Origin: Ursidibacter maritimus
GTDB lineage: Bacteria > Pseudomonadota > Gammaproteobacteria > Enterobacterales > Pasteurellaceae
Direction of reading: 5' to 3'
Length of the DNA stretch: 64,000 bases
NCBI RefSeq assembly: GCF_009761395.1
Contig: NZ_LEKN01000013.1
Span: forward strand, 124,001 to 188,000
Shown here: positions 9,454 through 19,576 of the stretch, piece by piece
How the letters are laid out: every line of letters begins with the position of its first letter
Numbering within the stretch: the first letter of the stretch is position 1
Notes under the pieces: model-generated
What the model saw: the letters and a program-made list of their open reading frames with translations, nothing else
Told to the model about the DNA's origin: nothing
The model's database searches: none
Position numbers and translations under genes: made by a program

Positions 9454-12400
9454 TTATGCAGAATGTTCAAGTTGTTCGATTTTATTCTGCTCATTTTTGC
9501 TTGGTTGGTTTTCATCAAACTCCATTAGCGGCTTATGTTCGCTTGCTAAGAAAGTGTAAATCACAGGTAGCACAAATAAAGTAAAGAGTGTACCAATTGC
9601 TAATCCTGCCACAATTACAATCCCGATACTAAAACGCATTACCGCACCTGCACCTGCAGCGTAAAGTAGTGGTATAAGACCTGCAATCATTGCCGCTGTG
9701 GTCATTAAAATTGGGCGTAAACGAATTTTAGCTGCATAGAAAATCGCATCTGCACGAGATTTACCATGGTGTAACTGCTCTTCTTTCGCCACTTCACACA
9801 TTAAGATACCGTGTTTAGTAATTAAACCGACTAGGGTAATTAAACCAACCTGTGAATAAATATTTAAGGTTGCACCTTTTACGCCGATAAATGGTAAACC
9901 CAATATATTCAGTACTAACAACGCACCACTAATCGCAAGTGGAACAGACACTAAAATAACCAGTGGATCACGCCAAGATTCAAACTGAATAGCTAACACT
10001 AAGTAAATCATTACCACTGCTAAGGCGAACGTGAGTACTAACGCATTACCTTCTTGTTTATACTGACGAGCTTCACTCATAAAGTCATACTGATAGCCAC
10101 TTGGTAAAATTTCGGCAGCTTTCGCTTCAGCCCATTTCACTGCATCGCCAATTGAACTTGCCACAACACCGTTAATCGTTGCTGAGTTTAACTGGTTTAA
10201 CTTCGGTAAACTTGCTGGTTGAGAAACTAACTCCATCGAAATAAAGGTACTTAAAGGAACTGAAGCTCCATTACTGGTGGTAACAAAGAATTTACCAAGA
10301 TCTTCAGGATTTAAGCGATTCTTACGTTCTACTTGTGCCACGATATTGTATGGACGGCTATCAATATCCACACGAGAAAGTGTCGCTCCCGATAAATAGC
10401 TACCTAAAGTTGCACTAATTTGTTGTGCAGTTACGCCATAAGTGCCTAACTTCTCACGATCTAAACTAATCTTCATCGAAGCGGTATCAAATTTTAAATC
10501 TAACTGATTGAAGAAAAATTTACCCGATTTTTGTGCTTCAATTAAAAATTGTTGTGCCACTTGTGCTAGATTTTGATAGCTATCCGCAGTCGTAATCACA
10601 AATGAAAATGGTAAACCACTCTCCCCTGTTGAAATTTCTGCCATTTGGAAAGCTGTAATCGATACTTCTGGCACTTTACTCGCAATTTTGCTCACTTCCG
10701 TTAGTACTTGTGATTGAGAACGTGTACGTTCACTCCAATCCACTAATGGCACTAAAGCAAATGCACCGTTACTTGACGGGAAGCCAGGCATAATTTGCGT
10801 AGCACTCACCTCTGGAATGTTCTGAGTTTCTAGCGCAAACGGAGTCATCACTTCTTGCATATAGTCCAAGTTGGTATTTGATGGACCTGTTGCGATTGCC
10901 ATAATAATGCCGCGATCTTCCGATGGTGCTAATTCACTTGCTAATGAACCAAATAAGAATGGCAATGAAGCAAAAATCAATACCGCAAAAGCTAATACCG
11001 ATTTACGCATAGCCATGACTAGCTCAAGCATATTGGTATAACATTGCGTAATACGGTGTAAGAAACCTTCTACACAACGCTCTAAACGGCTTGGTTTCGC
11101 TGAGGCTTTTAAAATACGGCTCGACATCATCGGTGAAAGCGTTAATGCTGCAATACCTGAAATAAATACTGCTCCAGCAAGGGTTAAGGCAAATTCTTTG
11201 AAAAGTGTCCCTGTAATACCTGACATCAATGCCATTGGCGAATATACCGCAATAAGCGTTACTGTCATTGCAATAACAGGTACTGCGATTTCTCTTGTAC
11301 CAATAATTGCTGCTCTAAATGGCGTTTCACCTTCTTTAATGTGACGATCCACGTTTTCGAGTACAACAATCGCATCATCAACAACCAAACCGATAGCAAG
11401 AATTAAGCCCAATAAGGTTAATAAGTTAATTGAGAAACCAAATCCTTGTAACACCATTAAGACCCCAATCAATGAAATTGGAATTGTGACAATAGGGATA
11501 ATCATTGCTCTAAATGAACCTAAGAACATTGTAATCACGACTAATACGATTAAGGTTGCTTCACCAATGGTTTTTACTACTTCATTGATTGAACTGTTGA
11601 TCGCAATAGTTTTGTCATACATTATCTCTGCTTCCATAGAAGCGGGTAGTTCATTCTTAATTTTTTCAAATGCCGGATAAATATTCTCTGCAACAACAAG
11701 CGAGTTAGCGGTACTTGCAGCTTCAATTGCTAAAACCACAGCATCTGCACCATTTACAATCGCTCGGCTAGTATCACTATTTTTATCTAATTCAACTCGT
11801 GCAATATCTTTTAATTTGATCTGCTGTCCTGAACTTGTGGTTTTGATCACTAAATTTTCAAGCTGGGCAACATCACGAGTCGTCGATTCCACTTTATTAC
11901 GGTAGGCTGTGTAGTAACCATTAGCATTACCTGCGGCGGTTTGTACGTTATTTGCAGATAACGCTCCCACAGCTTGAGGAACAGATAAACCTAAACTTGC
12001 CATTTTTTCAGAATCAAACCAAATACGTAAACCGAAATTGGTCCCACCAAACACGTTGATCTTAGATACCCCACTCACCGTAAAAAACTGTGGTTTAACC
12101 ACACGTTCGACATAATCGGTAATCTGAGGGGCTGAAAGTTCATCTGATGAAAAACGGATAAATACAATCGCTTCCATTGCACCTGATGAAGCAGAAATAG
12201 AAGGGTCATCAATTTCCGATGGCAACTGAGAACGCACTGCATTCACTTTAGCAGAGACATCCGCAACGGCAATTCCAGGATCAGTATTTAATTTCATTTT
12301 TACTGTAATTACACTGCTACTCGGTGCACTAGATGACTTGATGTAATCAATGTTATCCGCTTGAGCAATAGACTCTTCAAGTTTTGAAGTAACAAAAGCT

Positions 12401-12579
12401 TGCATTGTTTCAGCATCTGCACCTGCATAAGCGGTCGATACCGTAATAATGGTATTGACCATTTTCGGATATTCGCGTACTTGCAACTTAAACATTGCTT
12501 GCAAGCCCATAATGACGATAACAATACTAATGCTAATCGCCAATACTGGACGTTTGATAAAAATATCAGTAAATTTCAT
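9454..12579 (-). CDS. acrB: RND multidrug efflux pump, inner-membrane subunit
   Basis: This 1041-residue protein is a proton-driven RND exporter of the HAE1 class, which with a periplasmic adaptor and a TolC-like channel expels drugs and detergents. Twelve hydrophobic segments in two halves and two large periplasmic loops are evident. The proton-relay residues are visible: the Asp pair in GLVVDDAIVVLE near residue 405 (TM4) and the Lys in LITKHGILMCEVAKEE (TM10). It follows acrA by 12 bases in the order acrR-acrA-acrB, an arrangement known from Haemophilus influenzae. No outer-membrane channel gene is in the window, so TolC must come from elsewhere. Substrate range cannot be read from sequence. 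Confidence 0.93.
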   Translation of the reverse strand: MKFTDIFIKRPVLAISISIVIVIMGLQAMFKLQVREYPKMVNTIITVSTAYAGADAETMQAFVTSKLEESIAQADNIDYIKSSSAPSSSVITVKMKLNTDPGIAVADVSAKVNAVRSQLPSEIDDPSISASSGAMEAIVFIRFSSDELSAPQITDYVERVVKPQFFTVSGVSKINVFGGTNFGLRIWFDSEKMASLGLSVPQAVGALSANNVQTAAGNANGYYTAYRNKVESTTRDVAQLENLVIKTTSSGQQIKLKDIARVELDKNSDTSRAIVNGADAVVLAIEAASTANSLVVAENIYPAFEKIKNELPASMEAEIMYDKTIAINSSINEVVKTIGEATLIVLVVITMFLGSFRAMIIPIVTIPISLIGVLMVLQGFGFSINLLTLLGLILAIGLVVDDAIVVLENVDRHIKEGETPFRAAIIGTREIAVPVIAMTVTLIAVYSPMALMSGITGTLFKEFALTLAGAVFISGIAALTLSPMMSSRILKASAKPSRLERCVEGFLHRITQCYTNMLELVMAMRKSVLAFAVLIFASLPFLFGSLASELAPSEDRGIIMAIATGPSNTNLDYMQEVMTPFALETQNIPEVSATQIMPGFPSSNGAFALVPLVDWSERTRSQSQVLTEVSKIASKVPEVSITAFQMAEISTGESGLPFSFVITTADSYQNLAQVAQQFLIEAQKSGKFFFNQLDLKFDTASMKISLDREKLGTYGVTAQQISATLGSYLSGATLSRVDIDSRPYNIVAQVERKNRLNPEDLGKFFVTTSNGASVPLSTFISMELVSQPASLPKLNQLNSATINGVVASSIGDAVKWAEAKAAEILPSGYQYDFMSEARQYKQEGNALVLTFALAVVMIYLVLAIQFESWRDPLVILVSVPLAISGALLVLNILGLPFIGVKGATLNIYSQVGLITLVGLITKHGILMCEVAKEEQLHHGKSRADAIFYAAKIRLRPILMTTAAMIAGLIPLLYAAGAGAVMRFSIGIVIVAGLAIGTLFTLFVLPVIYTFLASEHKPLMEFDENQPSKNEQNKIEQLEHSA

Positions 12580-12591
12580 TATTTACCCCAA

Positions 12592-13830
12592 TTATAAGCG
12601 GCTATTTTTAGCAGGTTGCGATGTACCAGCACCTGCTTTGTCAGATACGGTAACATAAGCATTATTACGTAAACGTTGGAAACCACCTGTAACTAATTTA
12701 TCGCCCACTTTTACGCCTGATTTTAATTGTGCATAAATACCACTACGTTCTGCAGTTTTCACTTCAACTTGTTTTGCAATAAGCACTGTTTCTAAATTAT
12801 TCAATAGATGTTTTGCTCGTTCACCATTTATCGAGCTTTCAGTATGTTTTTCTAATGTTGCTTTTAAATTTTCTTTTTCTTCATCAGAAAGTGGTTGTAA
12901 TACATAGGCACTTTCGCCATACATTGTGTAAGTTACCGCAATTTGTGGAACAACTACTTGGTTTCGCTCCGTTGGTAAAGAAATGTTTAACCGAGCAAAC
13001 ATACCCGAATAAAGTAACCCTTTACCCTGTACAGTTGCTTCTAATTCAACTAAACCTGTTGAACGATTTACAGCTGGATCAATCGCTGAAATCGCAGCTT
13101 CAAAAGTTTGACCTAATACAGCATCAGCGGTTACAGTGACTTTTTGCCCTACTCTGATAAGCTCTAAATCTGTTTGTGGTAAAGTAAAACTCACTTTCAT
13201 CTGGCTACGATCTTCAACACGCACAATTTCCGTACCCACGTTGATATATTGCCCTTCGTTGATTTTCACGATACCCGCTTCGCCATCAAAAGGAGCATAA
13301 ATCTGACGACGTTTAATGCTCGCCTTTAAAGATTCAATACTTGCAACCAATTGATTGTAGCTTGCTTGTGCATTATCTAATTCTGCTTTTGAAGCACTAT
13401 TTGATGCAACTAAGTTACGATAACGTTGATAATTCGCCTGTACCGCAGAAAGTTGAGCTTCAGATGCACGTAAACTGGCTTGTTCAACAGAGCTATCTAA
13501 TTCAACTAAGAGCTGTCCTTTTTTCACACTGTCGCCAGCTTTTACTAGCACACGACTGACGGTGCCTGATACTTGAGCACTCAGCATCGCACCTTGATTT
13601 GGTCGTATATAACCGACGGCGTCAATAACAGGCGTCCACTCTCGTGATGTAACATCCATTGCAGTAACCATCGTAATGCTTGGAAATGGATTAGCAGCGG
13701 CATCAGCTTTTGCTTGTGCAATTTTTTGGTTAATTGCAATAACTGCGCCAAAAACCAATAACACAAGCAGTAAAACAAGCCAAACACCAAATCTTTTAAA
13801 GAAAGACGGTTTTTTTGTTTCTGTTGTCAT
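12592..13830 (-). CDS. acrA: RND efflux periplasmic adaptor (membrane fusion protein)
   Basis: This 412-residue adaptor bridges AcrB to the outer-membrane channel. A hydrophobic anchor at about residues 14-30 is followed by the split lipoyl domain (LSAQVSGTVSRVLVKAGDSVKKGQLLVELDS and its second half AGIVKINEGQYINVG), an alpha-helical hairpin rich in Ala and Gln between them, and beta-barrel regions. I see no lipobox cysteine, so it is likely membrane-anchored rather than lipidated. The TATGGAGAAAAT context gives a GGAG ribosome site. It is the middle gene of acrR-acrA-acrB. The stretch EEKENLKATLEKHTESSINGE near residues 310-330 is an unusually charged insertion-like segment. Confidence 0.92.
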   Translation of the reverse strand: MTTETKKPSFFKRFGVWLVLLLVLLVFGAVIAINQKIAQAKADAAANPFPSITMVTAMDVTSREWTPVIDAVGYIRPNQGAMLSAQVSGTVSRVLVKAGDSVKKGQLLVELDSSVEQASLRASEAQLSAVQANYQRYRNLVASNSASKAELDNAQASYNQLVASIESLKASIKRRQIYAPFDGEAGIVKINEGQYINVGTEIVRVEDRSQMKVSFTLPQTDLELIRVGQKVTVTADAVLGQTFEAAISAIDPAVNRSTGLVELEATVQGKGLLYSGMFARLNISLPTERNQVVVPQIAVTYTMYGESAYVLQPLSDEEKENLKATLEKHTESSINGERAKHLLNNLETVLIAKQVEVKTAERSGIYAQLKSGVKVGDKLVTGGFQRLRNNAYVTVSDKAGAGTSQPAKNSRL

Positions 13831-13866
13831 ATTTTCTCCATAAAACCTAAAATAATGAATTTAAAA

Positions 13867-14448
13867 TTAAACAATAATTGCTTTCCAAGTGCGTAAAATC
13901 ACATCTTCAATCATTTGCTGAGAATAGACTTTATCCAAGGATAACTGCTGATAAATTAAATCTTGAGGTACTTTCATACTCATTGTGTATAACACTTGTA
14001 GCGGTAAATCCACAATCACACCTTGTTGTAAACCACGTTTAACAAAACGGCTCCAAGGTAAATCATCAGCTTCAAAACAATATCGTAAAAGCTCACGAAA
14101 CTGAGGCAAAGACTCATACTGATACATATTTTTTACCACATTGAGATTATTCGACATAAACTCGAACTTCGCTAACCACAATGCTCGGTACTGTTCAAAA
14201 AGCGGTAAAGATTCATCGTACTGCTTTTCAATAGCTTGGTTAAATTGACTAAATAAATAAAGAATAAGTTGATTCAGCAAATCATCTTTATCTTTGAAAT
14301 AGAGATAAATAGTCCCAACCGATACCCCTGCCTGTTTGGCAATTTTATGAGTGGAAAGATATTGCACCCCATTTTCTGCCATTAATGTATCTGCAGCATT
14401 TAAAATACGAAGCGCCACTTCATTGTGTGGCACATTATTAATAATCAT
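13867..14448 (-). CDS. acrR: TetR-family repressor of the acrAB operon
   Basis: The 193-residue protein has the TetR DNA-binding domain at its N terminus: helix-turn-helix residues about 27-46 read THKIAKQAGVSVGTIYLYFKDKDDLL. The C-terminal ligand/dimer domain is diverse, as usual. It is the first gene of the acrRAB operon, 36 bases before acrA, and a palindromic operator lies 22 bases upstream of its start. It most likely represses its own operon until a pump substrate binds. The inducer cannot be deduced. Confidence 0.88.
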   Translation of the reverse strand: MIINNVPHNEVALRILNAADTLMAENGVQYLSTHKIAKQAGVSVGTIYLYFKDKDDLLNQLILYLFSQFNQAIEKQYDESLPLFEQYRALWLAKFEFMSNNLNVVKNMYQYESLPQFRELLRYCFEADDLPWSRFVKRGLQQGVIVDLPLQVLYTMSMKVPQDLIYQQLSLDKVYSQQMIEDVILRTWKAIIV

Positions 14449-14469
14449 AAAAATTTAAAATCATCCAAC

Positions 14470-14483
14470 TGAACGTTCGTTCA
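14470..14483. promoter_or_regulatory. Palindromic operator upstream of acrR
   Basis: TGAACG and CGTTCA flank a central TT (14470-14483), with GAACGTTC as an inner palindrome. Operators of AcrR-type TetR repressors carry similar paired half-sites, and the position just before acrR fits autoregulation. Binding is inferred. Confidence 0.65.
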
Positions 14484-14621
14484 TTCTACTCTTTTTTCAA
14501 ATTTTGGCAAAAAATAAAGGTTCAGTTTTGTAAAGAAAAATGCTTTCCATAAATGGATTGCAAAAAATCAATGAAATCTAACCGCTTGTTTCTTTGCCTA
14601 AATTGATTTTGTAATGCTTTT

Positions 14622-14642
14622 AGCAAACGTTTGCGTTATAAT
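14622..14642 (+). promoter_or_regulatory. PurR operator overlapping the purH promoter
   Basis: AGCAAACGTTTGCGTT (14622-14637) matches the PurR box consensus ACGCAAACGTTTNCNT on the minus strand, missing only minor positions. A TATAAT -10 hexamer (14637-14642) abuts it, 38 bases before the purH ATG. Repression by PurR with hypoxanthine or guanine as corepressor is the expected control. Confidence 0.88.
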
Positions 14643-14679
14643 TTGCATCGTTTTTTATTACCAATTTTAAGGAATTAGA

Positions 14680-16278
14680 ATGACTTATCGTCCAATTAAA
14701 CAAGCCTTGCTTAGTGTTTCAGATAAAAATGGTATCGTGGAATTTGCAAAAGGCTTATCTCAACGTGGGGTAAAATTATTATCAACAGGCGGAACAGCTA
14801 AATTATTAGCCGATGCAGGTTTAGCTGTGACTGAAGTTTCTGACTACACTGGCTTTCCTGAAATGATGGACGGACGTGTAAAAACCCTTCACCCAAAAGT
14901 ACATGGTGGTATTTTAGGTCGTCGTGGTGTCGATGATGAGATTATGCAACAACATAATATTGAGCAAATTGATATGGTGGTTGTGAATCTTTATCCTTTT
15001 GCTGCAACGGTGGCGAGAGAAAATTGTACGTTAGAAGATGCCGTTGAAAATATTGATATTGGTGGGCCAACAATGGTTCGTTCAGCGGCTAAAAACCATA
15101 AAGATGTGGCAATTGTCGTCAATAATAATGATTTTAATGCAATTTTGGCAGAAATGGATAACAACCAAAACGGTTTAACTCTTGAAACTCGTTTTAATTT
15201 AGCCATTAAAGCCTTTGAACATACTGCTCAATACGATTCAATGATCGCAAACTACTTTGGGCAAAAAGTACCACCTTATCAAGGGGCGGAAGAAGAAGAT
15301 TTAAGCCAAGTTTGCGGACAATTCCCACGCACACTCAACCTTAACTTTACGCGCAAACAAACAATGCGTTATGGCGAAAATAGCCATCAAAATGCCGCAT
15401 TCTATGTTGAAAACGAATTGAAAGAAGCTAGCGTAGCAACCGCGATTCAACTGCAAGGTAAAGCCCTTTCTTACAATAATATCGCAGATACCGATGCAGC
15501 ACTTGAATGTGTAAAAGAGTTTGATGAGCCAGCTTGTGTTATCGTGAAACACGCAAACCCTTGTGGCGTTGCACTAGGGAAAAACATTTTGGAAGCTTAC
15601 GACCGAGCCTACCAAACCGACCCAACTTCTGCTTTTGGTGGCATTATTGCTTTCAACCGTGAATTAGATGGTGAAACCGCACAGACTATTGCAGATCGTC
15701 AATTTGTCGAAGTCATTATAGCCCCAACAATTTCTGAAGATGCGAAAACTGTACTCGCGAAAAAGAAAAATGTGCGTGTGCTTGAGTGTGGTGAATTTTC
15801 TGAGCCAACTCACCGCTTAGACTTTAAACGTGTAAATGGTGGATTATTAGTTCAAGATGCTGATCAAGGTCACGTTGATATTGAAGATCTACAATTTGTT
15901 AGCGAACGCAAACCAACCAAAGAAGAGATGGAAGATCTCTTATTCTGTTGGAAAGTAGCTAAATATGTGAAATCAAATGCGATCGTATATGCTAAAAATA
16001 AACAGACGATCGGTATCGGTGCAGGACAAATGAGCCGCGTTTATTCTGCTAAAATTGCAGGCATTAAAGCTGAAGATGAAGGCTTACAAGTGGCAGGCTG
16101 TGTAATGGCATCAGATGCGTTCTTCCCATTCCGAGATGGTATTGATGCAGCAGCTAAAGTTGGCATTACTTGTGTCATCCACCCAGGTGGTTCAATGCGA
16201 GATCAAGAAGTGATTGATGCCGCAAATGAACACGGAATGGCAATGGTATTGACAGGAATACGTCATTTCCGTCACTAA
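14680..16278 (+). CDS. purH: Bifunctional AICAR transformylase / IMP cyclohydrolase
   Basis: PurH performs the last two steps of IMP synthesis, formylating AICAR and closing the ring. The 532-residue product has the N-terminal cyclohydrolase (MGS-like) domain with [11 protein letters not shown] and GGILGRR, and the transformylase domain with [15 protein letters not shown] (catalytic Lys-His), [12 protein letters not shown] and the C-terminal [11 protein letters not shown] and [10 protein letters not shown]. Length matches the family. It is a single gene with a PurR box. In many gammaproteobacteria purH and purD are adjacent; here purD is 27 kb away with its own PurR box. Confidence 0.97.
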   Translation: MTYRPIKQALLSVSDKNGIVEFAKGLSQRGVKLLSTGGTAKLLADAGLAVTEVSDYTGFPEMMDGRVKTLHPKVHGGILGRRGVDDEIMQQHNIEQIDMVVVNLYPFAATVARENCTLEDAVENIDIGGPTMVRSAAKNHKDVAIVVNNNDFNAILAEMDNNQNGLTLETRFNLAIKAFEHTAQYDSMIANYFGQKVPPYQGAEEEDLSQVCGQFPRTLNLNFTRKQTMRYGENSHQNAAFYVENELKEASVATAIQLQGKALSYNNIADTDAALECVKEFDEPACVIVKHANPCGVALGKNILEAYDRAYQTDPTSAFGGIIAFNRELDGETAQTIADRQFVEVIIAPTISEDAKTVLAKKKNVRVLECGEFSEPTHRLDFKRVNGGLLVQDADQGHVDIEDLQFVSERKPTKEEMEDLLFCWKVAKYVKSNAIVYAKNKQTIGIGAGQMSRVYSAKIAGIKAEDEGLQVAGCVMASDAFFPFRDGIDAAAKVGITCVIHPGGSMRDQEVIDAANEHGMAMVLTGIRHFRH

Positions 16279-16297
16279 TCTCATTACTGATAAACCA

Positions 16298-16325
16298 AGG
16301 GCGGTATCATACCGCCCTGTTGTTT
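16298..16325 (+). terminator. purH terminator
   Basis: AGGGCGGTAT (16298-16307) pairs with ATACCGCCCT (16309-16318), giving a tight GC-rich stem followed by GTTGTTTT, 20 bases after the purH stop. Confidence 0.85.
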
Positions 16326-16352
16326 TCATTCATATTTTACAATACTACTGCT

Positions 16353-18341
16353 CTACGTTTTTTCATTGGTTTTATTCTCTAATTGAACAGGCAGAATTAG
16401 ACTCAATGGACGTTGTTTTAAAATTTCCCATACACAGCAAGCAATTTTACGCCAGCTATTGATTTCAGCATCCAATGAACGTAATGCTACCCATAATGTT
16501 AATGAGAAACTCACAATTAAGTTCACTAACCCAATAGCTAATACAAAAGCAAGACTTTGCCAGAAAATGGCTATTGAGAGATCTCCACTCACAGTAGCAT
16601 AGCCTAAATTCGCAGAAGAAAGTGCAACATGACGAATATCCAGAGGTAGTCCGGTTAAATAGCCCACTAACCCCGTTAAACCGAGTAATAAACCAAAACA
16701 GAAATTCCCCATTATTGAGCCAGCATTATCGTGCATATAATCTGCAAATTTACCACGTATTCCTGATGGCATTATGCGTTTTAACACTGGGTGTTCTCTT
16801 AAGCGCATTCGTAAATTAAGGTAGTTACAGCGGTTATCAAAAAATCCTGAAATAATGCCTGAACAGAATAGCCATACGCCAGCAATAGCAGCAAACCATA
16901 ATGTCCCTTTGGTAATATCAATGGCGTTAAGTTGATAAGCTATCTGCTCTGAACTCAGAATAGCCGCCCCCATATAATGTTCGTAACCAATCGCAATCAC
17001 TGCAGATAACAATAATGCAACAGATACATTACCTAAAACTGCAACGCTTTGTGAGCGAAATACATCGATTAGTAATTGAGCTAATTGCATATCAACAGCT
17101 CGCCCTTGTGGATTTTTCTGTACGGCTTCCGCAAAGCGGGCAGCCGTCATTGCTGGCTGTTTAGTTGCAACAGAAAAATGCAGCATAAAAATCACAATAA
17201 AGCCAAAGCTATAATTCAAGCCTTCTAAGATACTTTTTAGCACTTTGTCTTCAACGCTACTGCCAATATAAATTTTAATAAGCGCAATAAATGCAATCAG
17301 TACACCGCCACCAGCCGCTGATGAAAACATTTCCCAATACTCTTTAGCATTACGCGTAATATAATGTTCACCATGATCGCTGGTATTTTGTGTAATACTA
17401 CGAGAAAGCATTTTGACACTCTGTTTCCATAGGCTTGAAACACTATGTTGATCTGCCGAGGCTGCCGCTAATATCCCTGTTAAGACTAAAATTCGGCGTG
17501 GTAAAAAACGATTAGATGCAAACACATCCATCAACATAGCTAATCGTTCTAAAGTTTGTGTCAATCGCTCCAATAAATGAGCAACACCTAATGAAGATCC
17601 TGCTGTCGCACCTTTTTTCCGTAACCGTTCAATCAACTCTTGACATTGAACAAACATCACTTCTAAATGATTGATATCATATACTTCGTTTCTACGCTGG
17701 CTTTCCACCCAATTAGACACTTCACGATGTAAAGCAACAAAAGAGCTATCGGCATCAAGTAAATTGGGCTCTAGCCGCATCAATTCAGGTTCCATTTCTT
17801 CTGCTGCAATCCAAATTGCCAACATCTCAATCGCAAATAACCCTTCATATCGCATATGATTACTTACTGTTTCTCTCTCGTGTGGCGTTGCATAACGACG
17901 CAGTAGATTCAATAAGGCATCCCAATATTGCATAGGAACAGTATTGATCCATTTAGCATCATCTTTATCATTAAATAACAATACAAATATATCGCGTAAA
18001 TCTCTTTCGTCTTTAAATGATGGATTGATACGTTCGTACAATCTTACCCGCATTTCTCGCCCAAATCCCCCACGAGCTAAAATACCGCGACTAATAAATA
18101 ACGGGTATAAACGCATTCCACATAACCAACGACAGAACTGACTTGCTAATTTCTCACCTAATGCTCTATTCTGTTTTAATAATTTAATCAGAAAATATAA
18201 ACGTTGCTGTGCTTCTTTTCCTTGGTTTTCTCGTAACCACTCGCACAATTCATCTAGTAATCCAAATGTATCGTTTTCTGTTAATTTCTGTTCAATAAAA
18301 AGTGTAAGTGCCGTTATCTCGGTAAATTGTTTTCCTGACAA
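16353..18341 (-). CDS. Gcr-family membrane protein (annotated elsewhere as 'site-specific recombinase')
   Basis: This 662-residue protein resembles the family often labelled site-specific recombinase Gcr. The N-terminal half is soluble and charged; from about residue 340 there are six or more hydrophobic segments (for example GGGVLIAFIALIKIYIG, LGNVSVALLLSAVIAIGY, LWFAAIAGVWLFCSGIISG and FCFGLLLGLTGLVGYLTG). The C-terminal half contains GFFDNRCNYLNLRMRLREHP and DNAGSIMGNFCFG, which look like conserved family blocks. I see no tyrosine- or serine-recombinase catalytic residues, so the recombinase name is doubtful and a membrane role is more plausible. It stands alone between purH and dusA. Confidence 0.75.
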   Translation of the reverse strand: MSGKQFTEITALTLFIEQKLTENDTFGLLDELCEWLRENQGKEAQQRLYFLIKLLKQNRALGEKLASQFCRWLCGMRLYPLFISRGILARGGFGREMRVRLYERINPSFKDERDLRDIFVLLFNDKDDAKWINTVPMQYWDALLNLLRRYATPHERETVSNHMRYEGLFAIEMLAIWIAAEEMEPELMRLEPNLLDADSSFVALHREVSNWVESQRRNEVYDINHLEVMFVQCQELIERLRKKGATAGSSLGVAHLLERLTQTLERLAMLMDVFASNRFLPRRILVLTGILAAASADQHSVSSLWKQSVKMLSRSITQNTSDHGEHYITRNAKEYWEMFSSAAGGGVLIAFIALIKIYIGSSVEDKVLKSILEGLNYSFGFIVIFMLHFSVATKQPAMTAARFAEAVQKNPQGRAVDMQLAQLLIDVFRSQSVAVLGNVSVALLLSAVIAIGYEHYMGAAILSSEQIAYQLNAIDITKGTLWFAAIAGVWLFCSGIISGFFDNRCNYLNLRMRLREHPVLKRIMPSGIRGKFADYMHDNAGSIMGNFCFGLLLGLTGLVGYLTGLPLDIRHVALSSANLGYATVSGDLSIAIFWQSLAFVLAIGLVNLIVSFSLTLWVALRSLDAEINSWRKIACCVWEILKQRPLSLILPVQLENKTNEKT

Positions 18342-18525
18342 AGCAGAGTTCTCCTATTTATTTTATTTGATGAAGCATTATATCAAGTTGTTTTTCAAAG
18401 TTTAGTCTGATTGATAAAAATGCTAAAAGTTGCTTAATCTAGCAAAATTTACATCAGGTTGTGAAACTGTCATTCTATAAAAAATCGAATGTTTATAGTA
18501 TGATTTCATCATAATGCAATACAAC

Positions 18526-18579
18526 AAGCGGTAAGATCACAGCAATTTTTTGCCAAACGTTTCACCAATCTTACCGCTT
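18526..18579. repeat. Inverted uptake-signal pair just before dusA
   Basis: AAGCGGTAAGAT (18526-18537) and its exact complement ATCTTACCGCTT (18568-18579) form a 12-bp stem with a 30-base loop, ending 18 bases before the dusA ATG. Such pairs usually close genes; here it lies in a divergent gap and may sit in the dusA leader. Confidence 0.7.
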
Positions 18580-18597
18580 ACTTTATGGAAAGAATAA

Positions 18598-19572
18598 ATG
18601 AAACAAAATTATTATCGTGGGCGTTTTTCTGTTGCCCCAATGCTTGATTGGACAACTCGCCACTGTCGCTATTTTCATCGGCAATTTACTCAACATAGTT
18701 TACTTTATAGCGAAATGATTACCGCCCCCGCTATTTTGCACGCCAAGTATGATTTACTCGCTTATGATCCTGCTGAAAATCCCGTGGCTTTACAACTTGG
18801 TGGAAGTGACCCTACTCAGTTAGCACAATGTGCCAAATTAGTCGAAGAACGTGGCTATGCTGAGATCAACTTGAATGTGGGTTGCCCGTCAGATAGAGTA
18901 CAAAATGGAATGTTCGGAGCTTGTTTAATGGGCAATGCGGATTTAGTCGCACAATGTGTTTCAGCAATGCAACAACAAGTATCCATTCCTGTCACTGTCA
19001 AGCATCGTATCGGGATTGATGAGCTAGATAGCTACGAATTTTTATGTGAATTTATTGAGAAAATCCAACCTTATTGTAATGATTTTATTGTTCACGCGCG
19101 TAAAGCGTGGCTGTCAGGATTAAGCCCGAAAGAAAATCGAGAAATCCCACCGCTTGATTATGAGCGCGTTTATCAGCTTAAACGAGATTTCCCGCATCTA
19201 AAAATCAGTATCAACGGGGGGATTAAAACCATTGATGAAATTAAACAGCACCTTGAATATGTTGATGGTGTAATGGTTGGGCGTGAAGCCTATCAAAACC
19301 CAAGTTTATTGGGTGAGATTGATCGTGCTTTATTTGATGAAAATGCACCGATAATTACCCCTAAACAAGCGGTAGAAAAAATGTTGCCATATATTGAGCA
19401 ACAAATTAGCCAAGGCCTTTATCTCAACCATATTGCTCGCCATATTCTTGGTGCATTTCAAAACTGCAAAGGAGCAAGACAATGGCGCCGTCATTTAAGT
19501 GAAAACGCCTGCAAACAAGGTGCAGGCGTAGAAGTGGTTCAACAGGCATTGAGCTTTGTTGAAACAGACTAG
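18598..19572 (+). CDS. dusA: tRNA-dihydrouridine(20/20a) synthase
   Basis: DusA is a flavoenzyme that reduces U20 and U20a in the D-loop of tRNAs. The 324-residue TIM-barrel protein has [19 protein letters not shown] at the N terminus, the catalytic cysteine in [19 protein letters not shown] near residue 100, and the block [23 protein letters not shown] that separates DusA from DusB and DusC. FMN-binding segments KHRIGID and ISINGGIKT follow. The C-terminal helical domain is complete. It converges on fbpC with only four bases between the stops; a hairpin in its last codons appears to serve fbpC. Confidence 0.95.
   Translation: MKQNYYRGRFSVAPMLDWTTRHCRYFHRQFTQHSLLYSEMITAPAILHAKYDLLAYDPAENPVALQLGGSDPTQLAQCAKLVEERGYAEINLNVGCPSDRVQNGMFGACLMGNADLVAQCVSAMQQQVSIPVTVKHRIGIDELDSYEFLCEFIEKIQPYCNDFIVHARKAWLSGLSPKENREIPPLDYERVYQLKRDFPHLKISINGGIKTIDEIKQHLEYVDGVMVGREAYQNPSLLGEIDRALFDENAPIITPKQAVEKMLPYIEQQISQGLYLNHIARHILGAFQNCKGARQWRRHLSENACKQGAGVEVVQQALSFVETD
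19506..19528 (-). terminator. Probable fbpABC terminator inside the dusA coding region
   Basis: CGCCTGCA (19506-19513) and TGCAGGCG (19521-19528) are perfectly complementary with a 7-base loop. Read leftward the stem is followed by TTTTC, the form of an intrinsic terminator. It lies 49 bases past the fbpC stop, within the dusA 3' coding end. Confidence 0.65.
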
Positions 19573-19576
19573 TGCG

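Noticed and set aside
16353-18341. Gcr-type gene as evidence of an integrated mobile element
   Set aside because: It has no recombinase catalytic residues, no att-like repeats or integrase neighbours, and resembles a chromosomal membrane protein.
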